Shown here one piece after another: positions 6,097 through 8,428 of a stretch of DNA of 8,428 nucleotides. Location of the stretch: NCBI GenBank assembly GCA_903847495.1, contig CAINDT010000444.1:1-8428 (forward strand). Reading direction: 5' to 3'. Below the pieces are notes generated by a model, which saw nothing but the letters and a program-made list of their open reading frames with translations, was not told the origin of the DNA and did no database searches. Numbering within the stretch: position 1 is the stretch's first letter; the number at the start of each line of letters is the position of its first letter. Both the position numbers and the translations under genes were made by a program. The DNA is from an uncultured Actinomycetes bacterium (GTDB lineage Bacteria > Actinomycetota > Thermoleophilia > Gaiellales > F1-60-MAGs149).

Positions 6097-6161
6097 TCCG
6101 CAGATGTGCGGAAAATCGCAGATCAGAGGCAACTCCGCACACCTGCTGCGGGAAACCCGCA
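6097..6161. promoter_or_regulatory. Cluster of TCCGCA/TGCGGR half-sites upstream of the CAP gene
   Basis: TCCGCA (6097-6102), GATG, TGCGGA (6107-6112) forms one perfect 6-bp dyad. A second TCCGCA lies at 6134-6139. TGCGGG (6147-6152), AAA, CCCGCA (6156-6161) forms another perfect dyad. The half-sites are close variants of each other and lie 45-110 bp upstream of the CAP gene start, where an activator or repressor would bind. A related element lies upstream of the second CAP gene (8229-8243). The binding protein is unknown; the adjacent LuxR-type regulator is the obvious candidate. Confidence 0.45.
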
Positions 6162-6189
6162 ATGCCCCGCGTTCACGCCCGAAGCGGGA

Positions 6190-6195
6190 TACCGT
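6190..6195 (+). promoter_or_regulatory. Putative -10 box TACCGT for the first CAP gene
   Basis: TACCGT fits TANNNT and ends 10 nt before the ATG at 6206, predicting a leader of only a few nucleotides. The only ribosome-site-like sequence is a weak AGAGAG. The layout resembles the leaderless arrangement of the second CAP gene at 8308. Confidence 0.35.
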
Positions 6196-6205
6196 AGAGA
6201 GCAGC

Positions 6206-7333
6206 ATGTCGCGCTGTGGACTTCTCGCCGCTCTCCTGTACTCGGTGCTCGCCATCGCAGCACCGGCCGCTATCGCCGGTACCCCCGCGCAGGATCTGGC
6301 GTGGCTCAACGCCAAGCGCGCGACGAATGACATCCCCGGTGACGTCGCGCTGAACCCGGACTGGTCGGCGAAGTGCGCGCAGCACGTCGCGTACATGCGC
6401 GCGACCGGCACCGTCAGCCACGCGGAGGATCCCAACCACCCGGCGTGGAGCGAGGGTGGCAACTGGGCGGGCACGCATGCCGTGCTCGCCTCGACGGTCC
6501 CGTGGACCGAGAGCTCGTTCATCTGGGAGACCGCGCCGCTGCACCTCGCGCAGCTGCTCGCACCCCAGCTGTCGCAGGTCGGCATCGCCGACGACAACCA
6601 GCTGGCGTGTGTGACCACGTGGCCCGGGTATCTGCGCACAGCACCGTCGGCCAACAGCGTCGTCACGTACCCAGGCAACGGCTCGACGATCTACGCCAGC
6701 GAGACGAGCGAGGAGTGGCCGATCACCCCCGCCACCGCGCTCGGACTCGCCAACCCGACCGGACCCCACCTCTTCGTCTACGCCTGGGGTCCCGCGTCGG
6801 TGGCCGGCGTGACCCTGGACGGCAAGCCACTCGGCATCCGCTCGGCGACCCTGCGCGGACCGAACGGACCCGTGGCGCTGCGGTGGGTCGACGCGGGTAC
6901 GCCCGACGTCGGCCAGTACCTCCCGACGGCCTCCGGCATCCTGATCCCCGAGCGCCCGCTCGAGGATCGCGCCCCGTACGTCGCCACCGTGACCTTCACC
7001 GACGGGCTCACGCACGCCTGGGGCTTCACGACGCTGCCCGCGCCACCCGCCTACGTCGCGCGCGGCGTGCGCGTCACCGCCCGACGCAGCGCGGACAACC
7101 GCCTGCGCCTGACGATCCGCGGACGGATCGTCGATCACACCTCCGAGGCGGGGCTCGGCGGCGTCGCGGTGTCGCTCACGACCGCCGGTACGGCGACCAC
7201 CGTCACCACGTCGCGCACCGGCCGCTTCGCTCGCACGATGCTGATCTCGCGCCGCACGCGCGCGACCTCGCTGATCGTCACGCTGCGCGCCGCCGACACG
7301 CTGACCGCGGCCTACAACGTACGCGTCAGCTGA
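6206..7333 (+). CDS. Secreted CAP/SCP-domain protein with Ig-like C-terminal regions
   Basis: 375 residues. The signal peptide (1-24) ends AIA before GTPAQD. The CAP-like domain covers about 28-145: LNAKRATN helix, a first His in CAQHVAYM (His60), SHAEDP (His72), an EGGNWAG segment in the place of the usual GENIA motif, and LHLAQLLAPQLSQVGIA (His113), equivalent to the HR-x-x-IL-x-P helix of bacterial CAP proteins. Cys57 and Cys135 may pair. Residues 150-278 form a beta-rich region (GPNGPVALRWVD; ILIPERPL) often seen after CAP domains in actinobacteria. Residues 283-375 look like a carboxypeptidase-regulatory/Ig-like domain (GVAVSLTT..TTSRTGRF). The biochemical role of bacterial CAP proteins is mostly unknown. 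The start at 6206 is chosen because the signal peptide begins there; the open frame extends to 5945 without support. It is a paralogue of the gene at 8308 and converges on the 7326-8105 gene. Confidence 0.85.
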   Translation: MSRCGLLAALLYSVLAIAAPAAIAGTPAQDLAWLNAKRATNDIPGDVALNPDWSAKCAQHVAYMRATGTVSHAEDPNHPAWSEGGNWAGTHAVLASTVPWTESSFIWETAPLHLAQLLAPQLSQVGIADDNQLACVTTWPGYLRTAPSANSVVTYPGNGSTIYASETSEEWPITPATALGLANPTGPHLFVYAWGPASVAGVTLDGKPLGIRSATLRGPNGPVALRWVDAGTPDVGQYLPTASGILIPERPLEDRAPYVATVTFTDGLTHAWGFTTLPAPPAYVARGVRVTARRSADNRLRLTIRGRIVDHTSEAGLGGVAVSLTTAGTATTVTTSRTGRFARTMLISRRTRATSLIVTLRAADTLTAAYNVRVS

Positions 7334-7334
7334 C
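7325..7334. repeat. Palindrome GTCAGCTGAC holding both stop codons of convergent genes
   Basis: A perfect 10-bp palindrome. The TGA of the plus-strand CAP gene (7331-7333) and the TGA of the minus-strand gene (7328-7326) are its two halves. The genes overlap by 8 bp, so no ordinary terminator can lie between them. Confidence 0.9.
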
Positions 7335-8105
7335 GACTTCGCTCGAGCGGCAATGGGCGAAGCGATGCACCATCGCCTTGACCCGCGGCGTTGCACCATC
7401 CACGAAGTAGGCCCGAACGAGCACCGTGTGCAGCTGATGGTCGCCGGCCGGGACGACGGTGGTCATCTCATAGGCGCGCCAGCTGAGCGACGGCGCCTTC
7501 ACGCGCTTGACGATACGCCCATCGCGGAAGAAGACGATGCGGGAGATGTTGCGGCCGATGATGCGCGTCGTGACGACCTTGCGGGCGGTGCACCCCTCGA
7601 CGCCGCGCAGGATCGCGGTACCCCGCACGAAGGCCGGCGGTAGGAGGATGGGCTTGGCGGTGACCGGCGGTGCGACAACCGGCGCGACCGGCAGCAGCGT
7701 GTTGATGAACGTGCACACGACGTCGTGCCCGGCCGCCACCACCACGGCCGTGGCCGTGAGCGGGGCGGCGGCGACGAGCACCTCGCTGCCGTCGAGGCAG
7801 GTGACCGTCGTGGAGTAGCTGCTGAGATTCGTGCCGGTCGTGGCGACTTCCGAGACGGTAAAGGTCCCCGGTAGCACCGTCTGCGCGACGGTCCCACCCC
7901 CATCGCCGACCCCGCTGGCAAGTGCGACACCATCGATCGCGAGATCGAAGCGCCCCGGATCCGTCGCCGGCACGACGCCGACCCGCACGGTCAGCGTCGT
8001 GGTCTGGGCCGCAGCAGCAGTGGCGAACACGCCGAACAGCACCAGCGTCAGACCAAGCAGAATCGCGCGACGGGTGGTGTGCAGGCTGGTGGTACGGGAG
8101 CTCAT
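7326..8105 (-). CDS. Secreted prealbumin-like protein sharing the adhesin C-terminal domain
   Basis: 259 residues. The signal peptide (basic start, hydrophobic 14-30, site near AAA-Q at 32-34) is followed by one prealbumin-like domain (about 35-138). This domain resembles the first post-vWA repeat of the 790-residue adhesin: FDLAIDG, a GxGGT loop, VSEVATTGTN, YSTTVTC, CTFINT. Compared with that repeat, Glu86 and Asn135 of the isopeptide set are kept, but the lysine position is Arg41, so the internal cross-link should not form. Cys103 and Cys131 match the paired cysteines of the repeats. A Pro/Val/Ala linker (139-157) leads to the shared C-terminal domain (160-253; Cys172, Cys252). It appears to be a domain-shuffled short paralogue of the adhesin. 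The start at 8105 has GGAGG seven nt upstream and gives a clean signal peptide; the upstream open extension to 8417 is unsupported. Confidence 0.83.
   Translation of the reverse strand: MSSRTTSLHTTRRAILLGLTLVLFGVFATAAAAQTTTLTVRVGVVPATDPGRFDLAIDGVALASGVGDGGGTVAQTVLPGTFTVSEVATTGTNLSSYSTTVTCLDGSEVLVAAAPLTATAVVVAAGHDVVCTFINTLLPVAPVVAPPVTAKPILLPPAFVRGTAILRGVEGCTARKVVTTRIIGRNISRIVFFRDGRIVKRVKAPSLSWRAYEMTTVVPAGDHQLHTVLVRAYFVDGATPRVKAMVHRFAHCRSSEVVS
7347..7628 (-). other. C-terminal domain copy 2 (residues 160-253 of the 259-residue protein)
   Basis: Begins VRGTAILR and ends HRFAHCR. It matches adhesin residues 693-784 with one short indel near the middle (about two residues longer here). The two cysteines, the RDGR and KRV core, and the PRV strand are all kept, while the middle (about residues 203-222) diverges. 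Conservation at the ends with divergence in the middle fits a folded domain rather than a recent DNA duplication. Confidence 0.75.
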
Positions 8106-8134
8106 CGATGGTCCTCCGACGTTCGTTGCCCCAG

Positions 8135-8140
8135 ACCCTA
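8135..8140 (-). promoter_or_regulatory. Putative -10 box TAGGGT for the 259-residue secreted protein
   Basis: The minus strand reads CATAGGGTC, 29 nt before the ATG, with the ribosome site between. GCGTGTGT precedes it by 7 nt. The divergent promoter at 8295 has the same GCGTGTGT word 5 nt before CATAGGGT. Confidence 0.4.
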
Positions 8141-8228
8141 TGGCCCGCCACACACGCGTTTCGCGTGCTGGACACCGCTCTCCGCGCGGCGATTCGCGCG
8201 TGCGGCCGAGTAGAATCTGCGGTGGTGA

Positions 8229-8243
8229 TGCGGGGTTTCCGCG
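8229..8243. promoter_or_regulatory. TGCGGGG-TTT-CCGCG element upstream of the second CAP gene
   Basis: An imperfect dyad resembling the reverse complement of the 6147-6161 dyad (TGCGGG, TTT, CCCGCA). It lies about 65-80 bp upstream of the second CAP gene and about 125-140 bp upstream of the divergent 259-residue gene. It is a possible shared operator. Confidence 0.3.
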
Positions 8244-8294
8244 TACCCGCGCGACGCGTCCGCGGACTCTCTCGCCATGGCGTGTGTACCCCCA

Positions 8295-8300
8295 TAGGGT
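8295..8300 (+). promoter_or_regulatory. Putative -10 box TAGGGT giving leaderless second CAP mRNA
   Basis: CATAGGGT ends exactly 7 nt before the ATG at 8308, so transcription should start at or next to the start codon. No ribosome-binding sequence is present in GCGGCTG. This is the clearest leaderless arrangement in the window. Confidence 0.5.
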
Positions 8301-8307
8301 GCGGCTG

Positions 8308-8428
8308 ATGCCGCGCCGTACCGCTCCAGCCCTGCTCGTGATCGCACTGCTCTTGATCGTCTGCGGTGCGGCCTCGGCGGGTACACCCGAAGGCGACGTG
8401 GCCGCACTCAATGCCAAGCGCGAGGCCA
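8308..8428 (+). CDS. Second CAP/SCP-type secreted protein, N-terminal part
   Basis: The first 40 residues, continuing past the right edge. A signal peptide (MPRR start, hydrophobic 8-20, ASA end) is followed by GTPEGDVAALNAKREA. This matches GTPAQDLAWLNAKRAT at the same place after the signal peptide of the 6206-7333 product, so it is very probably a paralogous CAP-domain protein. The rest of the domain is outside the window. The gene is divergent from the 259-residue protein gene across a 202-bp spacer that holds both promoters. The start is fixed by the signal peptide and by the -10 box 7 nt upstream. Confidence 0.72.
   Translation, partial: MPRRTAPALLVIALLLIVCGAASAGTPEGDVAALNAKREA

Noticed and set aside
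6173..7399. 408-codon minus-strand open frame opposite the first CAP gene
   Set aside because: Arg/Gly-rich low-complexity product with no domain; the plus strand encodes a signal peptide and CAP motifs.
8106..8417. 104-codon extension of the 259-residue secreted protein
   Set aside because: It would bury the signal peptide internally and run through the divergent promoter and the second CAP gene.

Overview
The window is GC-rich throughout, has TANNNT-type -10 boxes with no clear -35 hexamer, and has start codons placed directly behind some of those boxes. This fits a high-GC actinobacterium, perhaps of the Thermoleophilia type, but that assignment is inference from composition and protein style only. 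No rRNA, tRNA, transposase, integrase or CRISPR array is visible.

Layout. A partial carotenoid desaturase (crtI-like) runs off the left edge on the minus strand (1-261). Next, also on the minus strand, come a GGDEF-EAL cyclic-di-GMP protein (352-2037), a 144-bp spacer with two strong hairpins, a 790-residue secreted adhesin-like protein (2181-4553), a 161-residue two-helix membrane protein (4704-5189), a hairpin terminator, and a LuxR-type regulator with a degenerate receiver domain (5328-5969). A 236-bp spacer with several dyads separates the regulator from a divergent plus-strand CAP-domain secreted protein (6206-7333). That gene converges on, and overlaps by 8 bp, a minus-strand 259-residue secreted protein (7326-8105). 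A second CAP-type gene starts at 8308 and leaves the window.

How the genes relate. The middle of the window looks like a cell-surface module. The 790-residue protein has a pilus-tip-like plan: signal peptide, one prealbumin-like domain, a von Willebrand A (vWA) domain with an intact metal site, and three more prealbumin-like domains. Each prealbumin-like domain carries a Lys/Glu/Asn set suited to an intramolecular isopeptide bond. There is no LPXTG motif and no C-terminal membrane helix. Instead the protein ends in a Pro/Ala linker and a ~92-residue domain with two cysteines. The same domain ends the 259-residue protein 3 kb away, which is otherwise one prealbumin-like domain in which the isopeptide lysine is Arg. 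Two CAP-type secreted proteins flank the small paralogue. Four of these envelope genes share a CATAGSST promoter-like element. A phosphorylation-independent LuxR-type regulator and a cyclic-di-GMP enzyme are plausible controllers. The candidate for something undescribed is the shared C-terminal domain, as an attachment or export module of a sortase-independent adhesin family, together with its control region.
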